From NCBI GenBank assembly GCA_038120095.1, contig JAYOKZ010000001.1:62001-126000 (forward strand): a DNA stretch of 64,000 nucleotides, written 5' to 3'. The notes beneath the pieces were generated by a model. That model worked only from the letters and a program-made list of their open reading frames with translations, did no database searches and had not been told where the DNA came from. The translations under genes and the position numbers were made by a program. Of the stretch, positions 53,333 to 61,782 are shown piece after piece; position 1 is the stretch's first letter, and each line of letters opens with the position of its first letter. This DNA comes from UBA2589 sp038120095 (GTDB taxonomy: Bacteria; Gemmatimonadota; Gemmatimonadetes; Longimicrobiales; Gaopeijiaceae).

Positions 53333-55192
53333 ATGGTCAAAACCCTTCCTACGCTACTCCCTGCAGCGATCTGTGCGCTTCTGGTCGTCACCCCGACCCG
53401 TTCCGTGGCACAGAGCGGAGGCGACCTCTTCCGGGACGTGTGTGCAGAGTGTCACAGCGGAGCCCAGAGCGGACGAACACCGACCCGCTTTTCCCTGAGC
53501 CAGCTAACACCTCGAGCCATCGCTGAAGCACTGGGACCCGGGGGCGTCATGCGCTCGGAAGGGGCGGAACTCACCGAGAGTCAACGCATCCTGATCGGTG
53601 AGTACCTGACGGGTCAGACCTACTCGGAAGAGCGACTGCCTTCCCACGCCTACTGTGCCGGCACCGTGAGACCTCGACTTGATCCCGATGCGATCTCGTG
53701 GATGGGTTTCGGAGGAGATCTCGAAGGCACGGGCTTTCAGTCGGGCGACCGTGCGGGGATCTCCATCGACGAAGTCCCCCGCCTGGAGCTGCTGTGGGCC
53801 TTCGGTTTCCCTGACGCGTCCCAGGTCAGGACCAAACCCACCATTGTCGGGGATGTCGCAATCGTCGCCGACCAGTTCGGCACCGTCTATGCTCTCCACG
53901 CCCGCTCCGGCTGCGTGCAATGGACGTTCGAGGCAGAGGCCGGTGTGCGAGGCGGGGTGCTCATCGGAGAAGATGAGCGTGGCCGCACTGTCGCCTACAT
54001 CGTGGATGCTCGCACGACGGCCTATGCCGTCGACACCGAGTCCGGCGAGGTCCTCTGGAAGACCCGTGTCGGCTGGCACCCCGAGTCCAACAACACTGGA
54101 CATGCAGTGCTGCACGACAATCGGCTGATCGTCCCGATCTCGACCATGGGCGAGGTCGTGGCAGCCGGTGACCCATCGTACGAGTGCTGCACATCGTCGG
54201 GCGCCGTCGCGGCCCTCGACACCTCGACCGGCGACCTTCTGTGGTATCACAGGATCATTCCCGAGGCACCCGAACGCGCCGGCACCAATGCAGCGGGTAC
54301 GCCTCGGTGGGCTCCGTCGGGAGCTCCGGTATGGTCGAGCCCCACCCTCGATACGAAGCGCGGCCTCGTATACGTGGGTTCGGGAGAGAACCTCTCCCGC
54401 CCGACGACCGCGACGAGTGACGCCATTCTCGCGATCGATTGGGAGACCGGGGATCTCGACTGGATCTTCCAGGCGACGGCCGAGGACGCGTTCACGATGG
54501 CGTGCTCAGCGAGACGGAATCGGGAGAACTGTCCGTCACCTCCGGGCCCCGACGTGGACTTCGGCATGGCGCCGATCCTCGTCGAGCGCAGCGATGGCAG
54601 AGAGATCCTGGTCGTCGGTCAGAAGTCTGGAACCGTCTGGGCCCTCGACCCGGACAACCAGGGAACCGTGCTGTGGTCCTCCCAGATCGGGCGTGGAGGG
54701 GCCCTTGGCGGGATCCACTGGGGCATGGCCACGGATGGTCGCCTCGTCTATGCGGCGAATGCAGATCGACAGGCGGAAATCGTCAATATCAACCCCGGGA
54801 TGGATTGGGCACCCGGCCTGTTCGCGCTCGACCTGATGGACGGGACAGTCGTCTGGAGTGCCCCCGCACCCGACGACACCTGCGCAGATCGCCCGGGGTG
54901 CTGGAGAGCGAACTCCGCCGCTCCGACCGTCATTCCCGGCGTGGTGTTCGCCGGCGGACTCGACGGATACATGCGAGCTCACGCTACGGACGACGGGCGA
55001 CTTCTCTGGGAGTTCGACACCGTGCGCCGATTCGAGACGGTCAACGGAATCCCCGGCACCGGAGGTGCGATCGATGGTCCGGGCCCCGTCGTGGCCGGTG
55101 GCCTCGTGTTCGTCAACAGCGGGTACGCGACGTTCGGGCAGATGCCCGGCAACGTCCTCCTGGTGTTCGGACTACCGAGCGACACACCATGA
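53333..55192 (+). CDS. Exported heme-c/PQQ beta-propeller protein (polyvinyl-alcohol-dehydrogenase-like)
   Basis: A ~619-residue protein. I use the ATG at 53333, which starts a clean signal peptide (LLPAAICALLVVTPTRSVAQ). ATG 53324 or GTG 53264 are alternatives. A short cytochrome domain follows directly, with CAECH (Cys37, Cys40, His41). A long PQQ-type propeller comes next, with repeated Trp-docking blades (VYALHARSGCVQWTFEAEAG, AYAVDTESGEVLWKTRVGW, AALDTSTGDLLWYHRI, ILAIDWETGDLDWIFQA). A vicinal Cys pair (YECCTSS) is of the sort seen in PQQ alcohol dehydrogenases. N-terminal heme plus propeller is the arrangement of polyvinyl-alcohol dehydrogenase. The substrate here is unknown. The stop may overlap an ATGA of the next gene. 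Confidence 0.87.
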   Translation: MVKTLPTLLPAAICALLVVTPTRSVAQSGGDLFRDVCAECHSGAQSGRTPTRFSLSQLTPRAIAEALGPGGVMRSEGAELTESQRILIGEYLTGQTYSEERLPSHAYCAGTVRPRLDPDAISWMGFGGDLEGTGFQSGDRAGISIDEVPRLELLWAFGFPDASQVRTKPTIVGDVAIVADQFGTVYALHARSGCVQWTFEAEAGVRGGVLIGEDERGRTVAYIVDARTTAYAVDTESGEVLWKTRVGWHPESNNTGHAVLHDNRLIVPISTMGEVVAAGDPSYECCTSSGAVAALDTSTGDLLWYHRIIPEAPERAGTNAAGTPRWAPSGAPVWSSPTLDTKRGLVYVGSGENLSRPTTATSDAILAIDWETGDLDWIFQATAEDAFTMACSARRNRENCPSPPGPDVDFGMAPILVERSDGREILVVGQKSGTVWALDPDNQGTVLWSSQIGRGGALGGIHWGMATDGRLVYAANADRQAEIVNINPGMDWAPGLFALDLMDGTVVWSAPAPDDTCADRPGCWRANSAAPTVIPGVVFAGGLDGYMRAHATDDGRLLWEFDTVRRFETVNGIPGTGGAIDGPGPVVAGGLVFVNSGYATFGQMPGNVLLVFGLPSDTP

Positions 55193-55275
55193 CCGGCTGT
55201 TGGCACAGGTCCCGGAGGAGGCACACATTGGGCAGCGTGCACCCTCGACCGCCGGAGCATCCCTTGATCCACCGA

Positions 55276-56136
55276 ATGACACGCCGCTGGTCCCTCGGAG
55301 TCGGGTTCGCGGTGCTGAGCCTGTTCGCCCTCGGGCCCATGGCGATCTGGGCTCAATCCGGAGACATCCCCCGGACGGCTGCCGGCCGCCCCGACATGAA
55401 CGGGATCTGGCAGGCACTCGGAAATGCTCATTGGGATCTCGAGCCCCATACGGCACGTCCAGCCCTCGCGATGCAGCCGGGTCCAGTCGTCCCCGTTCCG
55501 GCCGAGGAGGTCGTCGCTCTGGGTGCCGTGGGCTCCGTACCATCCGGATACGGAGTCGTGGTGGGCGGCAGCATCCCCTACCTGCCGGAAGCCGCGGCGA
55601 CCCGGGATGAAAATCGTGAGCAGTGGCTCGATCGCGACCCGGAGATCAAGTGCTATCTCCCCGGCGTTCCAAGGGCGACGTACATGCCGTTTCCCTTCCA
55701 GATCTTTCAGAGTGATTCGCACGTCGCCATCACCTACGAATACGCCTCGGCGTTCAGGGAGATCTACCTGGAAGACCCGGGAGAACCACAGGTCGATGCA
55801 TGGATGGGCCAATCCTTCGGCCAGTGGGACGGTGACACCTTCGTCGTTCGGGTCGACGGCCTGCTGGGTGACGCGTGGCTCGATCGGGCCGGCAACTTCA
55901 CGGGATACGGGACGACGGTGACGGAGCGGTACACGATGATCAGCCCCCACCACCTTCTGTATGAAGCCGAGATCGAGAACGCTCAGACCTTCTCGGAACC
56001 GTGGACGATCCGGATGCCCCTCTACCGGAACATCGATCCGAATGCCCGCCTGGGTCAGTTCAAATGCGTCGAATTCGTGGAGGAGCTGATGTACGGACAC
56101 CTGCGGAAGAATCCGACCCGCGGAAACGGTTCGTGA
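55276..56136 (+). CDS. Exported protein of unknown function, paralogous to the next gene
   Basis: A 286-residue protein. I prefer ATG 55276, giving the signal peptide SLGVGFAVLSLFALGPMAIWAQ. ATG 55189, overlapping the previous stop by ATGA, is possible but adds 29 unusual residues. The mature part begins SGDIPRTAAGRPDMNGIWQ, then CYLPGVPRATYMPFPFQIFQ, ITYEYASAFREIYL, and a core WMGQSFGQWDGDTFVV. The same core appears in the next gene (WLGDSWGRWEGDTLVI). The family is very common in Acidobacteriota/Gemmatimonadota next to PQQ and DUF6152 genes, without known function. Confidence 0.75.
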   Translation: MTRRWSLGVGFAVLSLFALGPMAIWAQSGDIPRTAAGRPDMNGIWQALGNAHWDLEPHTARPALAMQPGPVVPVPAEEVVALGAVGSVPSGYGVVVGGSIPYLPEAAATRDENREQWLDRDPEIKCYLPGVPRATYMPFPFQIFQSDSHVAITYEYASAFREIYLEDPGEPQVDAWMGQSFGQWDGDTFVVRVDGLLGDAWLDRAGNFTGYGTTVTERYTMISPHHLLYEAEIENAQTFSEPWTIRMPLYRNIDPNARLGQFKCVEFVEELMYGHLRKNPTRGNGS

Positions 56137-57236
56137 GTCCGCTGACCATCCCGCGGGTTGCCACGGCCTTCGCCGCTCCACTGCTCCTGGCGTGCGCTGC
56201 GGCAATGCTCTCCTCTCCCGCTGCCGCGCAGTCGTCCGACTGGGTGCGGCCGAGGCTCGCCGACGGCACACCGGATCTTCAGGGTAACTGGAGCAACGCC
56301 ACCATGACGCCGATCGTTCGTCCTCCGGGCGTCGGCAAGGTGCTCACCCCCGAGCAGGTCGCCGCCCTCGAGCAGGGCCGACAGGACTTCATCTCGGCGG
56401 ACTACGAAAACAGTGATCCGGACCGCGGCGCGCCTCCTGTCGGCGGCGAGCTGACCGGTGACCCGATCTTCGACGCAGCCACCGGCGGTACGGGGGGATA
56501 TAACCAGTTCTTCGTGGATGCCGGCGACAACATCGCCATGTATGACGGTGAGCCGCGCAGCTCGCTGATCGTGTACCCGAGCGACGGCCGTCGAGCTGCG
56601 TTCACGCCCGAGGGAGAACGCCGCGTGGCCGAACGAGTCGCCTTCAATCGGCAGTTCGACCAGTACGACAACCCGGAGAATCGACCGCTTGCGGAACGAT
56701 GCATGATGTCGTTCGGATCGAACGGCGGGCCGCCGATGCTTCCCAACTATTTCTACAACAACAACTACACGATCGTGCAGACGCCGGACGCGATCATGAT
56801 CATGACCGAGATGGTTCACGACGTTCGGGTCGTTCACATGGGTGATCGCCGGCCTCTACCCGGGCATATGCGCCCGTGGCTCGGAGACTCCTGGGGCCGG
56901 TGGGAAGGGGACACGCTCGTGATCGAAACAACGAACATTCACCCACAGCAGGTCCTGATGGGGATGTCGAACGCTTCGTTTTACCCCTCGGAGGACATCC
57001 GCGTCACGGAGCGCCTGACCCGGGTATCCGACGACCAGATCAACTACGAATTCACCGTCGACGACCCTACGATCTTTGCGGATCAGATTCGCGGTGAGGT
57101 CCCGTTTCACCGTCTCGACGGTCTTCTCTACGAGTACGCCTGTCATGAAGCCAACTACGCGCTCGAAAACGTTCTCAGAGGTGCCCGCTCGCAGGAGGGG
57201 CGGGAGCCAGACGAACCCGGGCAGGACTGGAGGTGA
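56133..57236 (+). CDS. Exported protein of unknown function, second paralog of the pair
   Basis: A 367-residue protein with a GTG start overlapping the previous stop (GTGA). The signal peptide is AFAAPLLLACAAAMLSSPAAAQ. It begins like its neighbour (RPRLADGTPDLQGNWSNATM). The central region contains NYFYNNNYTIVQTPDAIMIM, VVHMGDRRPLPGHMRPWLG and SWGRWEGDTLVIETTNIHP. The terminal section (FTVDDPTIFADQIRGEVPF, LYEYACHEANYALENVLRGAR) matches the common version of this family. It is coupled upstream to its paralog and followed after 4 bases by the DUF6152 gene. Confidence 0.78.
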   Translation: MSPLTIPRVATAFAAPLLLACAAAMLSSPAAAQSSDWVRPRLADGTPDLQGNWSNATMTPIVRPPGVGKVLTPEQVAALEQGRQDFISADYENSDPDRGAPPVGGELTGDPIFDAATGGTGGYNQFFVDAGDNIAMYDGEPRSSLIVYPSDGRRAAFTPEGERRVAERVAFNRQFDQYDNPENRPLAERCMMSFGSNGGPPMLPNYFYNNNYTIVQTPDAIMIMTEMVHDVRVVHMGDRRPLPGHMRPWLGDSWGRWEGDTLVIETTNIHPQQVLMGMSNASFYPSEDIRVTERLTRVSDDQINYEFTVDDPTIFADQIRGEVPFHRLDGLLYEYACHEANYALENVLRGARSQEGREPDEPGQDWR

Positions 57237-57240
57237 ATCG

Positions 57241-57690
57241 ATGAAACGCACTGCTTCTCTCATGTCGGGAGCCATCCTGGCCCTGGTGCTGACGGCTGGT
57301 CCGGTCGACGGACACCACGCATTCGGCGCCGAGTTCGACCGTGACGCACCGATCCGTCTGGCCGGACCGATCGTGCGACTCGAGTGGGTGAACCCCCACA
57401 CGTGGATTCATCTGGAGCACACCAACGAGGATGGAAGCACAGAAGTATGGATGGTCGAGGGTGGGACCCCGAACGTTCTCCTGCGGCGTGGCCTTCGACG
57501 CGACTGCCTCACCCCGGGGACGGAGATCATCGTGGATGGATACCAGGCCAAGGACCACACACTGACCCGGGCCAATGGTCGTGACATCACCTTCACCGAT
57601 GGCACGAAAATCTTCCTGGGCTCTTCCGGAACCGGCGCACCGTACGAGGCCGAGATGCTCGCCGCTCGTCGGGAGCGTGGACGCTGCTGA
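57241..57690 (+). CDS. DUF6152 family exported protein
   Basis: A 149-residue exported protein with a signal peptide (SLMSGAILALVLTAGPVDG). The mature N-terminus HHAFGAEFDRDAPIRLAGPI is the hallmark of DUF6152, and VRLEWVNPHTWIHLEH is the second family block. The rest is an OB-like strand set (GTEIIVDGYQAKDHTLTRANGRDITF). The two N-terminal His may bind metal once the signal is removed. That is inference. It is the last gene of the PQQ - paralog - paralog - DUF6152 operon, 4 bases after the preceding stop. Confidence 0.87.
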   Translation: MKRTASLMSGAILALVLTAGPVDGHHAFGAEFDRDAPIRLAGPIVRLEWVNPHTWIHLEHTNEDGSTEVWMVEGGTPNVLLRRGLRRDCLTPGTEIIVDGYQAKDHTLTRANGRDITFTDGTKIFLGSSGTGAPYEAEMLAARRERGRC

Positions 57691-57814
57691 CGGGCCGAGG
57701 CGCGCCCATCTCATCCCGCCGCCTTCGCGGGACATACCGGAGAGGGCACCACCGTCGACGGCTCTCCATGTCACACGGCGATCGGGAGACGATCGAACTC
57801 CGGGTTGAGCGGCG

Positions 57815-58330
57815 ATGAGTCATCTTTTCAGGCGGCTGCGCGGTGGGCTCGGAATGGGTATCACCTGGGCAGCGGTCGGCTTCATGGTCGGCGCTGTCAT
57901 CGAGCTGATCCACAACGTCTGGCCCAACCCCATCGGTTCCGCAGTCGACATCTGGCCGGCCGTGCTGGCGGTCCCGGGGTTCCTCGGTGGTCTGGGATTC
58001 TCGGTCGTCCTCACGATCGCCGCACGCCACAGGAGATTCGACGAGCTGTCCGTGGGCATGTTCGCCCTTCTCGGGTCGGCCGGAGGACTCCTGTCCAGCC
58101 TCCTCCCAGCCTACCTGCTCGCTGGTTCTCAGACCTTCCCGCGGATGACGCTTCTTCTGGAGCTCGCGGGTCCGTTCGCCATCGGGGGCGCGATCGCCGC
58201 CTCGGGTACGCTGGCGGTCGCACGTCTATCGGAGGACCGTGCCCTTCTGAAGGCGAGCGACGACGTGGCAGGCGTCGGACTCTCCGTTGACGAGGCTCGG
58301 GAGCTTCTGGGACCTGACGAGGACGACTAG
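57815..58330 (+). CDS. Small multi-pass membrane protein of unknown function
   Basis: A 171-residue protein with four hydrophobic helices (ITWAAVGFMVGAVIELI; IWPAVLAVPGFLGGLGFSVVLTIAA; LSVGMFALLGSAGGLLSSLLPAYLLA; LELAGPFAIGGAIAASGTLAVARL) and an acidic C-terminal tail (VDEARELLGPDEDD). No family is recognised. Its last four bases overlap the stop of the convergent DUF6644 gene. Confidence 0.68.
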   Translation: MSHLFRRLRGGLGMGITWAAVGFMVGAVIELIHNVWPNPIGSAVDIWPAVLAVPGFLGGLGFSVVLTIAARHRRFDELSVGMFALLGSAGGLLSSLLPAYLLAGSQTFPRMTLLLELAGPFAIGGAIAASGTLAVARLSEDRALLKASDDVAGVGLSVDEARELLGPDEDD

Positions 58331-58806
58331 CTGTAGCCGATCCAGCGACCTGCAGCCGCGACCACGAACCAGAGCAGGAGCGAGGCCGAACCCAGGATTC
58401 GCGCCTGCATGGGCGAGAGAGTGCGCTTCATGACTCTTGGATCACGGACCAGAAAGGTGAACGTGATGGCGATCGGCAGGGTGACCATCTTCACCCAGAA
58501 GGACGTGTTGTAGAAGCACTTGATCGCTTCGGAGAGGAAGAGCAGGACCCCGGAACTCAGCATCACCCCCAGGGCGCCAACGACCCACGGCCGCGCCAGC
58601 GTGGCGAGGTCACCGGGCTTCTGGTCCTTCATGCCCAGTCCCAGCAGTCGAAGATCGACCATGATCAGTGCGCCACCCATGACACAGAGAGCGACCAGGT
58701 GAACCGCTTCGATGAGCGGGAACGCGTAGACCGAATTCCGAACAGCCGAGCCCAGGGCGGTGGCCTCGCACCACTCGAAGAACCCGATCCAGTCGTCGGG
58801 TGGCAT
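58327..58806 (-). CDS. DUF6644 family membrane protein (second of tandem pair)
   Basis: A 159-residue four-helix membrane protein from ATG 58806, which overlaps the upstream paralog's stop by one base (TGATG). Family landmarks are LIEAVHLVALCVM with His36, then IMVDLRLLGLG with Asp51 and Arg53, FLSEAIKCFYNTSFWVKM, and the C-terminal LWFVVAAAGRWIGYS. The conserved His and Asp/Arg in membrane helices suggest heme or quinone handling. That is inference only. It has the same plan as the next gene upstream. Confidence 0.82.
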   Translation of the reverse strand: MPPDDWIGFFEWCEATALGSAVRNSVYAFPLIEAVHLVALCVMGGALIMVDLRLLGLGMKDQKPGDLATLARPWVVGALGVMLSSGVLLFLSEAIKCFYNTSFWVKMVTLPIAITFTFLVRDPRVMKRTLSPMQARILGSASLLLWFVVAAAGRWIGYS

Positions 58807-59369
58807 CAGCGTGCGACGTTCTCGCCGGCACACTGCGCGACCCAGTTCACCCACGCGGGCTGAGGCTGGATATCGCAGTCGAACCAGTTATAAGCGATCA
58901 GTCGGCCTGATACGACGACTCCGGACCACATCAGGATCGAGACCAGCCCGGCAACCCGGGCCGCCCGGGGCGGCGTCCATACGTCATCCCACACGCTGAT
59001 CGACCGGTGGATGCGGGCATGGAACAGCCAGATGTTCAGCCCCGCAACCAGGAGGATCAAACACTTCACGCGAAAGAAGAGATTGTGGTAGTAGCGCAGC
59101 GGCGACGAGTAGAAGAGTAGAAGTCCGGTCGCGACCATGATCGCGAAGCCAATCCTCGTCCACGGCAGGAGCCGATCGACAAAGGACGACGCCGGCACAC
59201 CTCGAAAGGCAAGACCGACGAGCCGCAGGTCCATCATGAGTGCGGTCCCGACGAAGAGAGCCAGAAAGACGACGTGCGTCGACTCGATGAGTGGCCACAC
59301 GTAGTACGATTCCAGAAGGGCCGTACTCCACGAGGTGTTACCCAGCCACTCGAGAGAGCTCCGGATCAC
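58806..59369 (-). CDS. DUF6644 family membrane protein (first of tandem pair)
   Basis: A 187-residue membrane protein with four helices. It starts at GTG 59369, overlapping the cytochrome gene stop by GTGA. It is paralogous to the gene at 58327: LIESTHVVFLALFVG with His32, MMDLRLVGL with Asp47/Arg49, FYSSPLRYYHNLFFRVKC, and VVVSGRLIAYNWFD near the end. The tail (CDIQPQPAWVNWVAQCAGE) has two Cys absent from the paralog. It is probably part of a membrane unit with the lipid-anchored cytochrome encoded just upstream. Confidence 0.82.
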   Translation of the reverse strand: MIRSSLEWLGNTSWSTALLESYYVWPLIESTHVVFLALFVGTALMMDLRLVGLAFRGVPASSFVDRLLPWTRIGFAIMVATGLLLFYSSPLRYYHNLFFRVKCLILLVAGLNIWLFHARIHRSISVWDDVWTPPRAARVAGLVSILMWSGVVVSGRLIAYNWFDCDIQPQPAWVNWVAQCAGENVAR

Positions 59370-59869
59370 GAGCCTTCAGCTGCCGTCGGAGCTCGATCGT
59401 CGCTCGGTCTCAGCGTCTCGACCGCATAGGTCGCGTGGCACTGGGTGCACACGAAATACATCTCCGCCCCGACATCGAATACCCCTTGCTCATTCCGCTC
59501 TTCAGCCACTGCGATCGCCCGGCGACCGATGTCGACCAGGGCGCGGGACATCGTCATCCACGGTCCGTCGTCGAGCGCTCGACCGTCCATCATCAGGAGG
59601 TTTCCCGCCTCGGCCACGACGAACGCTGCATTCTCGACAGCCAGCCATTCCTCATCGGATTCAGGGCGCAGCTCCTGCTCACCCTCTGCATCGATGATCC
59701 ACCCTACCGAACGCCAGAACACCTGGGCATTCGGTTCGACCACATGGGCCATGAGTTCGGACATGTCGGCCACCTCGGCGAAGCGGCCCTCGTCGGGCGA
59801 TGGCAAACACGCAGCGAAGACGGCAGGCAGGGTGACCAGGCCCCAACGAACACGTCGAAATCGCTTCAT
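59366..59869 (-). CDS. Cytochrome c lipoprotein (class II-like)
   Basis: A 167-residue lipoprotein with a signal ending LPAVFAAC (Cys21). The mature part is largely helical (MSELMAHVVEPNAQVFWRSVGW, LAVENAAFVVAEAGNLLMM, ALVDIGRRAIAVAEERNEQ). It carries a single heme motif, CTQCH, near the C-terminus (Cys141, Cys144, His145). A C-terminal heme site on a four-helix bundle is the plan of cytochrome c'/c-556. It starts the three-gene leftward unit with the two DUF6644 membrane proteins, each joined by an overlap. Confidence 0.85.
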   Translation of the reverse strand: MKRFRRVRWGLVTLPAVFAACLPSPDEGRFAEVADMSELMAHVVEPNAQVFWRSVGWIIDAEGEQELRPESDEEWLAVENAAFVVAEAGNLLMMDGRALDDGPWMTMSRALVDIGRRAIAVAEERNEQGVFDVGAEMYFVCTQCHATYAVETLRPSDDRAPTAAEGS

Positions 59870-59988
59870 CCCGGGAACGTACGCCCGGGAATCACGTCAC
59901 GCACCCGGTGCCGCGACGTGGCGGATCGCAGACCCGAACCCGATGTTGGAATCGTCGTGCAGGTTAATCGTTCGACCGGGAGGGCCCC

Positions 59989-61287
59989 GTGCAGACCATT
60001 CTGAGGAGCGTGCACCGACGTCCGGTCGCGCCCGTGATCGCGATCGTGGCCACCGCGTGCGTGGGCGCCAGCGATGACGTCGCGCCGATCACGTCGCAGA
60101 TCACCGAAGGGGTCCCTGAAGCCCACGGATTCTCTCCCGAGGGCCTCGCCACCATTGGTCCTGCAATGCAGGACTTGATTGACGCGGGTCGTACGGCGGG
60201 CGTGATGACCCTGGTCGCCCGCGGTGGTGCGGTGGTGCACTGGGAGGCTCGAGGCTGGCGTGTCCTCGACGAGCAACCGCTGGAACGCGACGATGTCTTT
60301 CGCATCTACTCGATGACGAAGCCCGTCACGAGCGTGGCCGTCATGATGCTCGTCGAGGAGGGCAAGCTTCGGTTGGACCAGCCGCTGACCGACTTCCTTC
60401 CAGCCTTCGCCGCCGTGCAGGTCTATGACGAGGGAGACTTCCGGCCCCCGTCTCGGTCGATCACGATCCGTGATCTCCTTCGCCACACATCCGGGCTCAC
60501 CTATGGGATTTTCGGAAATTCTCCCGTCGACCAGATGTACCGTAGCGCAGGCAATGCTCTCGGTCGGGAAACAGGGCATGATCTCGCGGAGACGGTGGAT
60601 ATCTTCGCAACCCTCCCTCTGATCGACGACCCCGGCAAGCGCTGGAACTACAGCGTATCGACCGACGTCCTCGGACGAGTCGTCGAAGTCGCTTCCGGCA
60701 TATCGCTGGACGTCTTCTTCCGCAAACGGATCTTCGAGCCTCTGGCGATGGACGATACGGGTTTCCACGTCGAACCCAGAAATCTGGATCGCTTCACCGC
60801 GGTCTATGCGAGGAGAGACGGCGAACTCGTCATGGAGGACTCTCCCGTCGACGGCGCCTTCACCCGGCCACCAAGCTGGTACTCGGGTGGAGGCGGGCTC
60901 ACGTCGACCGCCATGGACTACCTTCGGTTTGCGCAGATGCTCCTCAATGAAGGGGAGCTCGACGGGCAGCGGCTGCTGCGCCCGGAGACGGTCCGAGACA
61001 TGCGCTCCAACCACCTTGCCGAAGAGATGGGACCCATTTCCCTGGGCGCCCCGTCACACGAGTACGGCTTCGGCCTCGGTTTCGCGGTCGCGACTGCCGG
61101 TGACCAGCCGGAACACTACTGGTGGGCCGGCGTCGCGAATACGTGGTTCTGGATCGATCCCGTCGAGGACGTCATCGCCTTTGCGTGGACGCAATACTCT
61201 CCGTTCGGGGGCGTACCGATCGACCCGACCCTGCGGCGCATCGTCTACGAATCTCTCGTCGAGAGCGCGAGGGCACCCGCAGATTAG
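59989..61287 (+). CDS. Beta-lactamase-like serine hydrolase (class C / EstB-type esterase) lipoprotein
   Basis: A 432-residue protein starting at GTG 59989. The N-terminus IAIVATAC (Cys24) looks like a lipoprotein signal. The class C/penicillin-binding-protein fold shows the nucleophile motif SMTK (Ser108, Lys111), HTSGLTYG, and Tyr221 in WNYSVSTDVLGRV. A C-terminal WWAGVANTWFWIDP replaces the KTG box, as in EstB-like esterases. An esterase or peptidase role is more likely than antibiotic resistance. The stop overlaps that of the convergent DUF2177 gene. Confidence 0.88.
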   Translation: MQTILRSVHRRPVAPVIAIVATACVGASDDVAPITSQITEGVPEAHGFSPEGLATIGPAMQDLIDAGRTAGVMTLVARGGAVVHWEARGWRVLDEQPLERDDVFRIYSMTKPVTSVAVMMLVEEGKLRLDQPLTDFLPAFAAVQVYDEGDFRPPSRSITIRDLLRHTSGLTYGIFGNSPVDQMYRSAGNALGRETGHDLAETVDIFATLPLIDDPGKRWNYSVSTDVLGRVVEVASGISLDVFFRKRIFEPLAMDDTGFHVEPRNLDRFTAVYARRDGELVMEDSPVDGAFTRPPSWYSGGGGLTSTAMDYLRFAQMLLNEGELDGQRLLRPETVRDMRSNHLAEEMGPISLGAPSHEYGFGLGFAVATAGDQPEHYWWAGVANTWFWIDPVEDVIAFAWTQYSPFGGVPIDPTLRRIVYESLVESARAPAD

Positions 61288-61691
61288 AATCCAAGCCAGC
61301 GACCGGCGGTGTATCCCACTGCCGAGACACTCGCCGTCAGAACCGCTCCCCAGACGAGATCCACCGCCACCACGACCGTAGGAAACCCGCGGAACAGGGC
61401 GTAGCACGTCAGATCGAACGTCGCGTACGCAATGAGGCCGAAGAGGGCGCCCAGCCCGATGGCCCTCCCCAGTGATCCGGCTTCGAGCGCTGGCAGCACA
61501 ACGAACACGAGTACACCCACCAGATAGAGCAGATAGAACGCCGCAGCTGCAGCAACGATGGGGTCCTCGCGCAGCAAGGACCCCAGATGCCTCTGGTAGA
61601 ACGACTGGGCGACGATGGTCAGCCAGACGAAGTCGATGAGAAAAAAGCCGAATGCGGTCAGGGCGTACAGGCCAAGGATGCGGACGGTCAC
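61284..61691 (-). CDS. DUF2177 family membrane protein
   Basis: A 135-residue four-helix inner-membrane protein with a GTG start. It matches DUF2177: FFLIDFVWLTIVAQSFYQRHLG, FYLLYLVGVLVFVVLPALE, LGALFGLIAYATFDLTCYAL and VVAVDLVWGAVLTASVSA. Length is the family norm. The function of DUF2177 is not known. It is convergent with the esterase gene, and its stop overlaps that gene's end. Confidence 0.9.
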   Translation of the reverse strand: MTVRILGLYALTAFGFFLIDFVWLTIVAQSFYQRHLGSLLREDPIVAAAAAFYLLYLVGVLVFVVLPALEAGSLGRAIGLGALFGLIAYATFDLTCYALFRGFPTVVVAVDLVWGAVLTASVSAVGYTAGRWLGF

Positions 61692-61782
61692 AAGCCCCCC
61701 GATCGTCCAGGTGCCGGCTTCAGCAGACTCAGGCGCCTGCCATCGTCCCGTCGGCTTGCCCGTTGCACGGTATTCGAATCCA

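Noticed and set aside
59989..61287. Reading the SMTK protein as an antibiotic-resistance beta-lactamase
   Set aside because: The KTG box is replaced by WAG and the Tyr motif is of EstB esterase type, so a resistance call is not supported.
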